A stretch of 64,000 bases of DNA from Acanthochromis polyacanthus (Eukaryota > Chordata > Actinopteri > Pomacentridae): assembly GCF_021347895.1 (NCBI RefSeq), contig NC_067117.1:37405567-37469566 (forward strand), given 5' to 3'. Shown piece by piece: positions 1 through 9,090 of the stretch. Numbering within the stretch: the stretch's first letter is position 1; every line of letters starts with the position of its first letter. The notes under the pieces were generated by a model that was given only the letters and a program-made list of their open reading frames with translations, was not told where the DNA came from and searched no databases. The position numbers and the translations under genes were made by a program.

Positions 1-409
1 TTCATTTATTTTAATTTTCAATATTTTGATATGATTTTCAATAGATTTCAATGTGGCTGCAGCAGAAATTCTCTGTGTTTTTCCCCATTATTCTGTTTTG
101 ATTGTGTTTTTAACTGTTTTGAACAAAGTGTGTGAGCATTTGAAAACTGTGCTGTAAAAGTCTAGTGTTTTGCAGGTGGTGAACTAGAAACTGAGAAAAG
201 AGTTCATGAATTTTAGTGACTGTGGTCACTGAATGCATTATGTGTGAAAGCAATGGAAAGTGATTCACAGTTCGGTCCACATGGACTGCTGTTTTGCAGA
301 CTGTGGTAAGAGTTTTGAACATGTTACTTCAGTTTGGACCAATGCATGTTAGAAATCGAAAAAAAACTGTAATATAATCAAACAGTCACACTAAATAATA
401 CATTTTAAT
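1..409. other. AT-rich flank beyond the 3' end of c1qa; no gene seen
   Basis: No gene, RNA or recognised element is visible. The stretch is AT-rich. Between about 100 and 330 it has vaguely repetitive phrases (for example tgttttgcag occurs near 168 and 290), which suggests a decayed repeat. A short minus-strand open frame here has no recognisable content and is treated as chance. Confidence 0.5.
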
Positions 410-420
410 TTTATTTTATT
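410..420 (-). terminator. Overlapping polyadenylation signals of c1qa
   Basis: On the minus strand two overlapping AATAAA hexamers (rc of 410-415 and 415-420) lie about 170 bases beyond the c1qa stop codon at 591-593. Position and spacing fit a short 3' UTR. The call is inferred from the hexamers alone. Confidence 0.6.
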
Positions 421-590
421 AGACAATCAGCATTCAGTGTGTGTCCAGAAGCCATTATAAAGGAATCAAACCAGATGAACCAATCCAAAATTACCCGCAA
501 CTGACTTGCAAACCAGCATAGTGCTACTGCTAACTTGTCAAAGTGGTGCAGTCTCATGTTTTCTGTGCTGACTCTGTGAATAACTGAACT

Positions 591-2004
591 TTATTGTGAA
601 TCTGTGAAGAGCAGGAAGCCGTTGAAGATGATCTGTTTTTCCCGGGTGTCTCGTGCATCTGTATCTGTCTGCTGGTCTTTAAAGGATTCCAGCCAAACTT
701 TCTGTCTAGCTGCCAGCTTCAAGACGACACCACCTGACAGCACCTGAAACACAAACTGCAGTTGTCAAAACACAAAGCACAAAGAATAATTAATGTGAGT
801 GAAAAGTAGGTAAAGTATGAGATATTACTAGTGTGGGAAGGATGTCTGAACTTTATGTTTTACTTTGCATCAGAAAAAGCCATATCCATTTAAAACAAAG
901 GCAAGGCCTCAGCTATCCCAGTCATTCAAAATAATACATTTTAAACTGGGACAGTTTATTTTGCAAGTAACCCTCTGAACCTCAGAACCTGCTGACTGGT
1001 ATAAAAGGCAAATTGTATCAAACAAATAGTCAAAAATCCCATCATTTATCAGTAAGAAATTGTGAAACCAGAAAGGGTTGTTGTATTTTAGACATTGAAC
1101 TATTGAACCAAATCTAAGCTTAAGGTCATGATATTTCATCAAAATAGCTTTATTCTACTTGTCTCTTTTTGAAATTTGCTTTAATAAGATTCTGCAAAGA
1201 ACAAAAAAAAAATCTGCTTCTTGGCCAGCTGTTGAGCCATTACTGACCCAGCTGAAACTATGAGTTGCATGACAAAAATTCTGTGACTTTTCAGCTAAAC
1301 TACAAGCTGTACTCGCGTTAAACGTAGATGAAAGAAATTATGAACTATTCACTGTTGGAACGTAAAGTGTTATTCCCTGATCTGTAGCATCTGTGAAATC
1401 ACTGCAGTTCCTGATAAGTAAAAGTTTCCTCCCTGCTCAAAATATCTCATTCAGAAGCAGTTGAGATATTGCCATGCTCCTTACATTCAGTAACTGTATA
1501 TAATGTTACAGTTCTTGGGAGAAAAAGATTTATCTCCATATCACTGAGGAAAAGTGGGCTAAAAATCAAACTGTTCCCACCTGACATTTCTGTGGTGACA
1601 CTGACCTGATCATAGTTCCTGTTGTAATCACAGAATCCCAGCTTTTCATTCAAAGCATCACTGGCTATACGCAGACACATGCTGACCTACAAACACACAG
1701 CACAATCAGAATGCAGTGTGATACGTAGGTTGAAGGTGCAGGTTACTCAAAAAAAGACTCTACAGGTTGATTTGTACTGCAATTAATGCAAAACGTGTGA
1801 TATATTTTACAAAATAGTCAGGACTTATTTTCATATTGTGTAAAGAAGCACAACAGCAGCCCGCAGTACATTACCTTGGCAACAGAGTGGAAGGTGAAGT
1901 AATAAACACCAGGTATGCTGCAGGTGAAATAGCCCGTGTTTGGGTCAAAGTGTGGCAAGACTGAAGGTGTGTTGACCACAGTTTGCTGGAAGGTTAATAC
2001 CTGA

Positions 2005-2072
<68 letters not shown>

Positions 2073-3639
2073 TTATATTTCAACATTTCTTACTGTACTT
2101 TTAATAAAAATGTCTGTTTTTGTGAATGCACTGACAGAATTGCTTTGTACTTTTGTTGTACACTGTGTATTTTTGTAAAATGAATAATCACAGAAATTCA
2201 AGCTTGAGTTTTTTTTTATGATTGATGACATTATAACTGTACAAAAGGCATTTCTGAACTGTTTTTTGTGCAAATATTGCATTTAGAAAATGAAACAGCG
2301 GAGAGAGGTGTGATGGACTTCAGACTGACCTGGTAGGGAGGATAATCCCTCGCGGTCCTGATCACTGAGAAGGCTGACTGGGCACCATGCTGGAAGGAGT
2401 GTTGTCCTAGGAGCAGACAGGACCAGGAATAAACATCTGTTTTCTCAGTGAAATCAATTGAAGAAGTCTCGGTCATCCACATCTGCTTCGCCTTGCATCT
2501 GTTGCTAATCCATTGCAATGGACACTCTTTTGCAGTTATGCTCTGGGGTTGTGTTGGAGTCTGGAAGTACACTCGTGTTGTTCCCCAATGAATCATGCTG
2601 CTATCCTGTGATCTTTATAGTGAAGCAAAAAAAAAATAAATCTGTGGGCTGCACAGTGGAGTGGTGGTTAGCACTTTAGCCTTGCAGGTGCAAGACCCTT
2701 AGTTCGCATCCTGGCTTTCCCAGGATCTTTCTTTACGGAGTTTGCATATTCTCCCTGTGCATGCATGGGTTCTCTCTGGGTACTCCGACTTCCTCCCACA
2801 GTCCAAAAATATGCTGAGGTTAATTGATTACTCTGAATTGCCCCTAGGTATGAATGCGCGTGTGATTGTCTGTATATGTAGCCCTGCGACAGACTGGTAA
2901 CCTGTCCAAGGTGTCCCCTGCCTTCGCCCCAAGTCAGCTGGGATAGACTCCAGCCCCCCTGCAACCCTAATGAGGATTAAGCAGTGTATAGATAATGGAT
3001 GGATGAACTTTTTTTAAAAATTATTTTGTACAATATAGATTAATACTGAAGGCATCAAAACTACAAAAGAATACATATGGAATTATGTTGTAAACAAAAA
3101 AGTGTTTATCTTCAGTATACATCTACAATGTAGAAAATAATACAAATAAATAAAAAGCATTGAATCAGAAGGTGTGTCCAAACTTTTGACTAAGTTAAAA
3201 TCTCTAGCTGTACTTTATGCCATTGCTGTTTTTGCCCCTGATACTTATTTCTGCAACTGCACAACTAAACCACTGCTGCATATTTACAGTAGCATGCCCA
3301 GAATATGTGAATGGTCATGTGTCAAGCGTATCCAAGGAGATTAAGGCTAAAATGTTACTAAAACTTTAAACTCAACAGAAATCATTTTAGTGTCATTTTA
3401 AATGAGAACTTTTAAATTTAGTGTGTGGTCAGTGTGTTAACCAAGCATCTACCTCCTGATGAAAAACATAACACCAATTCTAAAGAGTCAAAAGCTTCAG
3501 TTCCTCAAATGTCCGCTTGAAGGTGACTCCGAAAGTCAGTCAAACTCCATAGACTCCCATTTTAAAATGCTGAACTTTACAGCAGAAATAAACATGTTTA
3601 CAACAAAGATAGTTTTGATCTCTACAGCTAATTTCCCCC

Positions 3640-3678
<39 letters not shown>

Positions 3679-4592
3679 GGATAGATGGATAGATGGATTC
3701 AGAATAGATAGGCTCAGAATTAGATTAATGCAGAATTAAGTGTGTACGGTATATGATATATTTAAATATATTGGCATATTTAAATATATCAGAGCCTGTG
3801 TTCTTACCCTTACCGATGTTCCTCCCTGCTGGGCCAGGGTGACCAGGATTACCAGGGACACCTGCTGCTCCCAAACCTCCATGGTAACCTTTAGGACCCA
3901 TGACCCCTGGCATGCCCCGACTCCCAGCATCCCCCTTCAGTCTCAGCAGAACGTTTGTGTCCACCGGACCATCCACCATCACAGCTGGAGACAAACAGAT
4001 GAACGATTAAACCAGTAATAGATCTTTTTGTGGTCATTTGGCCGTGGGGAAAAATGTGAAGACATTGCTTCCAAAGAGTTGTCAAAAGAATTTTAAGTAC
4101 ACTTTAAAAATGTTGCAAAAAATGATTCAACAAAATGTGATTTTGATTTGTTTCCAAGACCTGCTTTGCAGTGAATACAGTAGGTGGTAGGCTAAGTTTG
4201 TTATAGCATTAATGAACACAGTAGAAGAAAATGAAAATAAAACCAACTGTTCACCAACTGTCCAAACACTCACAAAGTTAAAACAAACAAACAGAACTGT
4301 CCTGTTTGTGTCTGCCATTAGGTATGTAGCAGGCACAGTAAAGCTTTTTTTTTCCACAAAATAACATCGGTCTGGGATTACATTAAAGGACAAAGCAAAG
4401 TTCAGGTGCCACGCAGAAATTTTTACCTGGCTCTCCTTTCTCTCCCTTCACTCCACGCCATCCATCTCTCCCTGGGGCTCCTGCCTCTCCTGCATGACCG
4501 TCAGTTCCTTTACAGCTCGCATCACATTGGTCTGTCGACAGCAGCATGGCCACACCCACTAGCACTGACATCCCATAATAATAGCCTCCCAT
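591..4592 (-). CDS. c1qa: Complement C1q subcomponent subunit A (six coding exons)
   Basis: C1qA is one of three secreted chains of C1q, the recognition unit of the classical complement pathway. Spliced model on the minus strand: 4592-4427, 3984-3814, 2406-2330, 2000-1875, 1686-1606, 743-591. All junctions are GT-AG and keep frame; the total is 774 bases, 257 aa (human C1QA, 245 aa). The ATG at 4592 precedes a hydrophobic signal peptide, then cysteines (CDASCKG) and Gly-X-Y collagen repeats across exons 1-2 of the coding set. The globular gC1q head follows: QSAFSVIRT, then NTGYFTCSIPGVYYFTF, then LGFCD (a C1qA-like signature), SGGVVLKL and the closing FNGFLLF. The collagen-splitting intron is family-typical, but the extra introns within the head are odd. 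In fishes c1qa usually neighbours c1qb/c1qc, which would lie outside this window. The paralogues c1qb/c1qc are less likely, given the LGFCD region. Confidence 0.9.
2009..2070. repeat. (CA)31 microsatellite abutting a c1qa splice acceptor
   Basis: Thirty-one uninterrupted CA units. On the sense (minus) strand of c1qa this is (TG)31, ending eight bases before the exon that starts at 2000, so it occupies the place where a pyrimidine tract would normally lie. Confidence 0.95.
2644..3005 (+). mobile_element. tRNA-derived fish SINE with LINE-type tail
   Basis: It starts with a tRNA-like head containing ggtggttagcac and ttcgcatcctgg, which correspond to Pol III box A and box B areas. The body has hallmarks of teleost SINE/LINE tails (ttgcatattctccctgtg, tcctcccacagtcc, gacagactggtaacctgtcc, agctgggatagactccagcc) and ends in a short (atgg)n tail. 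It lies in the c1qa intron between 2407 and 3813, on the strand opposite to the gene. The family name is not assigned; a Repbase/Dfam search would settle it. Open frames inside it are incidental. Confidence 0.85.
3640..3699. repeat. (GATA)n microsatellite, decaying into GATG
   Basis: About ten perfect GATA units from 3640, followed by GATG/GATA-mixed units. It lies in the same c1qa intron as the SINE. Confidence 0.95.
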
Positions 4593-5284
4593 GGTCTGAA
4601 GCCCTGGAGTCAATAGTTAATGCTATTTAGAGAAAAATGGTGGCGATGATGATGGAAGTCAAAATTTATGTAGCACCTTGAAAACATTTATTTTTCTTGA
4701 CACTGATGTCATGCCTACTGCAGGGAATTTTAGCAACCATTTTACAAATTATATATCATTTTCCTACATCAATTCTAGTCTTTTAAAATGGTATTTAAAT
4801 ACTTTCAGGCCAACAGCAATGATCCACACTGAAGCAGGATGTTTTACAAACATGAAGCAGGATGTTTTACAAACATTATAACACTCTAAATGCACATAAA
4901 CTTCATGAACACATGAAAACTATCTAAAAATACAAAATATAGTTTTGTGTTGTATGCAGCTTGTGTAAAGTTGTAAAGCTTAAAAACAAAGTTGACAGAC
5001 ATGAAGATATAGGCTGAAATCTAATCTAACTGAACTGAATCTAAATATGCAGCACAAACAATTGTTTTATTTCAGTATTGATATTGGTCCTTTCAGACTG
5101 CTATTTATTTTAGTTAATTTCTTTTATCATCAACCTAAACAGACTTGAACCTTGCTGCCAAGAAGTAATGCTTAACTGAACAATATCTTTAAAAGATTAA
5201 GAAAATGTGTTCAATGTTTGTCAACTGCAGAACAACATATTTTTTCTGTCAGTTGTAAATATTGGAAGGCGACATTTTACTCAC
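4593..5284 (-). other. c1qa 5' UTR piece and first intron
   Basis: On the minus strand the ATG exon most plausibly begins at 4603, after an acceptor reading ttgactccag, leaving an 11-base 5' UTR before the ATG at 4592. Positions 4604-5284 would be the first intron, whose donor is GTGAGT at 5284. Nothing else is recognised in it; it is AT-rich. A tandem 'gaagcaggatgttttacaaacat' phrase is present near 4832-4876. Confidence 0.55.
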
Positions 5285-5370
5285 CAGTGGTGATATCTGA
5301 GGTGTGAAGCTGTGATGAAAGGATGAGATTTCCTTGGTGAACAGACTTCTTATGACACTGAAGAAAGACT
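5285..5370 (-). other. Probable non-coding first exon of c1qa
   Basis: The minus strand has a good splice donor, CACTG|GTGAGT, ending at 5285, about 690 bases upstream of the coding start. No ATG frame compatible with c1qa is seen here, so it would be 5' UTR. The 5' end is not determined. A CA microsatellite begins at 5391, leaving little room for a promoter between them. Confidence 0.45.
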
Positions 5371-5386
5371 CACTGACTTATTCAGA

Positions 5387-5390
<4 letters not shown>

Positions 5391-5440
<50 letters not shown>
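5391..5440. repeat. (CA)25 microsatellite
   Basis: Uninterrupted CA dinucleotides directly upstream of the likely c1qa first exon. Confidence 0.95.
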
Positions 5441-5443
<3 letters not shown>

Positions 5444-5715
5444 TTTTTCTATCAATGTGGGGACATACCATTGACTCCCATTCATATCTAACCCCTAACC
5501 CTTACCCTAACCCTAACCTTAACCCAGACCAAAACAATGCCTAACCCTAAAGAAACGTTTTTGCACTTTTACTTTTTTCAGTGACAACAGCATGGCCAAG
5601 AAAACACTGTTTCCCCTCGTGGGGACCTCTGTTGGGACCCCACAAGTGACGTTTCTTTTGGTTTTCCTATACTTGTGGGGACATTTGGTCCCCACAACCC
5701 CTATAATTACCAGTC
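5441..5715. repeat. Dispersed microsatellite-linked repeat with telomere-like motif
   Basis: This 275-base unit lies between two CA microsatellites. It contains an imperfect (CCCTAA)n run at about 5490-5525, the phrase gtggggacat at both ends, and a local inverted repeat (tgtggggacatttggtccccaca). From general knowledge this kind of unit recurs in many fish genomes next to CA tracts; its class is not known to me. No coding potential is credited. Confidence 0.6.
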
Positions 5716-5723
5716 CACACACA

Positions 5724-5793
<70 letters not shown>
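5716..5793. repeat. (AC)n microsatellite
   Basis: AC dinucleotides with a single T interruption near 5730. This is the second of the CA tracts bracketing the telomere-like unit. Confidence 0.95.
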
Positions 5794-5796
<3 letters not shown>

Positions 5797-7389
5797 TATA
5801 ATCAAGGAAATGAAAGTTATGATCTTACAGTAAGACTGATGAACCAAGTTGCTCATTGAAGTTCTGAACTAAACTTTACAAAGATGTTCCATGCTGGTCC
5901 GTACAGTTCCACCAGTCCAGAACAGGCACTTCCAAACTTTTTAGCCCAGAACACAACAGCCTAGCAATCACACTATCGCTTGATAGTCATTTAAAAAAGA
6001 CTAGCAACTGAATATATCAGTAAAAATAAAACTGTAGTACTGAGTAAACGTGCAGCATGTAGCAGCAGCAGACAATGAGGTAGTGTATCTTTATGTTAAC
6101 AAACAATGGTTAATTAAAAAAATAAAAGTTTTCTAACTATTTGTAAAAAAAAAATTCTAATTGTTTTTAAAATGTTATTTAATTTTTGGAAACTATCTCA
6201 GGATCTCCTCTCAGTGGTCTTTATGAGTCCAACACAGGTTAGACTGTTTCACATTAACAAACCTGATTATTTTAAAGCTGAAAAGTCATCCAGAGGAAAC
6301 TGGCTCATAATTGGAGGTCAATTGAAAAATGTTGTGAAGCAGGAGAGTATGAACCTCTCAGATCAAAACTATCCTAAATCTGAGTTTGAGTCCTTTGTTT
6401 ATGCTGGAGTTTTGTTTGTTTTGTTTTCCTGTAAAATGTATTGCTGTTTTCTGTGACTGGGTCAGCCACTTAACTAGTTTTTATTATCTATGGTATTTGA
6501 CTGAAGCAATGCAGGTGTTCCTTTTTACACTTTATACATTTATTTTAGGACGATGATCTTTTAGCAAAGCAAACCTCACCTCCAAGCAGCCAGGGAGAGC
6601 AGGAAAATACTGCGTTAGAATGTGGCCTTTAAATTCTAAAATATAAATTTCATTGCCTTCCTGGAAGGTGATGAATTCAAATTCTTCATTTGAATGTCCA
6701 TCTACTAATTAAAAATTCTTTATAATGAGTGATGGGTAACACTGTAAGCAGCAAAATGACATTTTTCTGCTATTCTTAGATGAAATTAAAAAAAGGAAAA
6801 GATGGATTTTTTTTTAAAAGAAATGAGCATAGAAAGATGGAAAACAAGAAAACGCATTGTCATACCGACAGCCATGCATGACAACTGCCAGCGAATAGGG
6901 ATTTGCACTAATAGGGACATTAGTGCAAATCACAAACATTATGATCAAAGTGTCAGTGACATCTGAGGTTTGTGCACTAAGGACTGTAAATCAAGAGTTT
7001 GGGGCGTCCTCATGTGGTCACTTGCTGTGACAACAGCAGACACACATACAGTACAGCATACTGTATTTAATTATAAAATGCACCAATATTTTTTTAATAT
7101 CTGCAAATAGCACATCCGCAGATACCATTTCATTTGGAAGCCTGCAATCAGGCTTAATGAGGACTGTAAAATGTCTATTTTTACTTTTAATTACATGGAA
7201 TTCACTGTATGGTATTTGTGTTTTGTTTCAGTGCATGGGAAGAAAAATCTATGATTTTTAAAATTATTTAACAGTTTTTATCTCTATTTTTGAAAAACAT
7301 AAAAATATTAATGAAATGGACTGTGAATTTACACATCTATGGTAAAAAAAACAAAACAAAAAAAACATTATAAACCAGTAGCTGTGAAT
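5794..7389. other. Gene-poor AT-rich spacer
   Basis: No exon with convincing splice sites, protein homology, RNA gene or recognised transposon was seen. Short open frames (for example a plus-strand 94-codon frame near 6172) have AT-rich chance composition. The only structure of note is the hairpin at 6900-6931. Confidence 0.55.
6900..6931. repeat. Perfect 13-bp hairpin
   Basis: The arms gatttgcactaat and attagtgcaaatc are exact reverse complements separated by the 6-base loop agggac. It could be a cruciform, a small transposon relic or an RNA hairpin; context does not decide. Confidence 0.8.
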
Positions 7390-7501
7390 AGGAAGTGCCA
7401 GCGTGACATCATTTGTTATGGTCACGTGGTACAAGATGGCTGCCGGTTGGCAAGAACCAGCAGTAACATAACGGCTTGCAATGAGAAGAATCCAGACTGA
7501 G
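7390..7501 (+). promoter_or_regulatory. TATA-less promoter-like motif cluster with a following splice donor
   Basis: Within about 55 bases there are an ETS-like aggaagtg (7390-7397), a CRE-like tgacatca (7404-7411), an E-box tcacgtgg (7422-7429) and a YY1-like caagatggctgcc (7432-7444). A consensus splice donor GAG|GTCAGT follows at 7501/7502. From general knowledge this combination is typical of vertebrate housekeeping-type promoters with a short first exon. The ATG inside the YY1 motif opens only 11 codons, so any first exon would be non-coding. The downstream gene is not visible, because the satellite array begins at about 8062. This is inference from motifs only. Confidence 0.35.
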
Positions 7502-7555
7502 GTCAGTTTTTGTTGAATTCAGTGTTTAGTTTTTAATTCAATGGGACTTTGATCT

Positions 7556-7960
7556 TCAGCTTCACCACTTTTGAGACAGAAATATTGGATAAAAACATGA
7601 CAAAAAAGCCCAAAAGAAAGAATAAAATAGGGGAAAAAACATGAGAAAAAACAGCACAACCGATAATAAAATGTTGCAAAAACAGACAAAAAGGTACATA
7701 AAAGACGAGACAAAAACTGTTTCAAAACAGGACGAAAAAGCAAAGTGACAGGATGTAAAAACAAACACCGAAATGCTTTGAAAACGAGGTAAAAACAAGA
7801 GCGACAAAAACAGTTTCTGAACAAAAATGGTGCAAAAATAAGAAAAAAGAGCACAAAACAAAGAACGAAACTTCGTAAAAAATGTAGTAAAACTGTTTCA
7901 AAACGCAACCACAATGTTGCAAACACAAAACTAAAATTCTACAAAAACCAAACTAACAGG
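7556..7960. repeat. A-rich, strand-asymmetric degenerate repeat
   Basis: The plus strand is dominated by A runs punctuated with gacaaaaac-, gcaaaaac- and ctgtttcaaaac-like phrases at irregular spacing of about 20-35 bases, as in a decayed minisatellite. Phenylalanine/leucine-rich minus-strand frames here are composition artefacts. Confidence 0.6.
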
Positions 7961-8061
7961 AGGCGGAAATGGAAAATAACTAATGCAGTCGCGAAACTTC
8001 AAGAGCGTCTCACTCCACGACATTTCAGAGGTATAAATGTTCAACCAGAATGGTGCAAAAC

Positions 8062-8181
8062 CAAATATGCTGTCCATGCAATTGGTTCAAACCTGAACAT
8101 CTCAAACATCATTTGCCTTCATACAGATCACATTAAAAGTCAATCTGCACAAGAAATTTGTCTGTCCACATTATGGTCACG
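8062..8181 (+). repeat. Satellite array, first (edge) monomer
   Basis: Homology to the 187-bp satellite starts at caaatatgctgtccatgc and runs to gtcacg, where the TTAA-flanked DNA element interrupts it. It is in the same orientation as the array after 9091. This is the outer edge of the satellite block. Confidence 0.85.
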
Positions 8182-8185
8182 TTAA

Positions 8186-9090
8186 AGCTGCTGTCCGGAG
8201 TATCTGTTTGTTTTCAATTTATGCATCATTTTTTAACAAAGCTTAAATGTGTTAATCTAGTTCGATACTATAATATAAAGTTAGTATCACGCGATATGAA
8301 AATTTATTCCTGAGCTCCGCCTTCCTCTCATAGACCCCCATGTTATTCCAAAAAGCGCCGGTTGCTGCCGACCAATCAAGTTCGAGCTTCAGCTTTGTCA
8401 TGCTGTCAATCAACGGTTACGCGCACAGCAAGCAAGCCCATGCAGAGGTGGGCGAGCTACACACTACGCAACCGCGCGCACATTTGTTTTGCTTGTGGAG
8501 GAGAGAGCATGAGGGATCACCAACTTCCAGAAAAGTTACCAATCCCACGGCTTGTCAGGCCAAGAGACTGCAGGACGTTTTTTGGCTCGGGGTGCTCGCG
8601 TCGCTCCCCGACCACAGCCTCCATAGCCCGCCTGACGGCTTCGTTTAGATGCCCGACCTCTGGAGGAAGATGTTGGGGCGTCTGGGACATACTCTTCGTC
8701 AGAGGAGTCATGCAATTCTGAACTCTAGATAGAAATAAACAATGTAACACATATACACGCGTAAATGCACTAAGTTTGATAAACAACGTCATCGAGAGGG
8801 ATACACGAGTGTAATCACATATTGAAACTTTACTAGTTCGTCCTAGCAGATTCATGTTATTTTGGTATTAGGACAAGTTAGACTCAATACAGCATTCTAA
8901 CGTAATTCCTTTATTATTTACTAAATGTAGAAGAGGGAAAAACAGCAAAACAGGCGAGATGCTGCAGCACTCCGGGCACTTCTCTCATGTACTGTGCGCG
9001 TGCACAAATAAAGGGGCGAAATCAGAGGGAGGGAGGGTGGGACCACCAGTGTTTTAGGAGACGCTGCGATTCAAACTCCGGACAGCAGCT
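8186..9090. mobile_element. Non-autonomous DNA transposon, TTAA target duplication, 16-bp inverted ends
   Basis: The ends are exact 16-base inverted repeats: 8186-8201 (agctgctgtccggagt) and 9075-9090. They are flanked by TTAA at 8182-8185 and 9091-9094. The interrupted satellite normally reads cacgttaatgcagg, so removing the element plus one TTAA restores the monomer. TTAA duplication is typical of piggyBac and Kolobok superfamilies; these ends do not clearly match either. The 905-bp body encodes no full transposase. It has higher GC content in its middle and contains an exon-like segment on the minus strand. Confidence 0.85.
8536..8724 (-). pseudogene. Exon-like coding relic inside the TTAA element
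   Basis: On the minus strand an acceptor-like tttctatctag precedes an open frame of 62 codons. It begins with an acidic stretch (ELHDSSDEEYVPDAPTSSS), followed by basic residues (RGRASKRSR) and ending KPWDW-stop. A donor-like TTG|GTAACT overlaps the stop, so it may be an internal exon. Acidic-then-basic N-termini are common in DNA transposases and chromatin proteins, so this may be a remnant of the autonomous parent's transposase or a captured host exon. It is not recognised as any named gene. An alternative frame of 112 codons spans the same area and looks less protein-like. Confidence 0.35.

Noticed and set aside
5487..5525. Interstitial telomere or chromosome-fusion scar
   Set aside because: The run is short, degenerate and part of a larger microsatellite-linked unit, so a fusion is not needed to explain it.
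6172..6456. 94-codon plus-strand frame
   Set aside because: AT-rich, no recognisable domain, no supporting splice sites or neighbours.
7519..7928. Phe/Leu-rich minus-strand frames of 68-135 codons, superficially like membrane proteins
   Set aside because: They are produced by A-rich low-complexity DNA, overlap in several frames and have no gene context.
8340..8855. Several overlapping frames of 102-119 codons inside the TTAA element
   Set aside because: Only the minus-strand segment 8536-8724 has protein-like composition with splice-like ends; the others are its shadows in GC-richer sequence.
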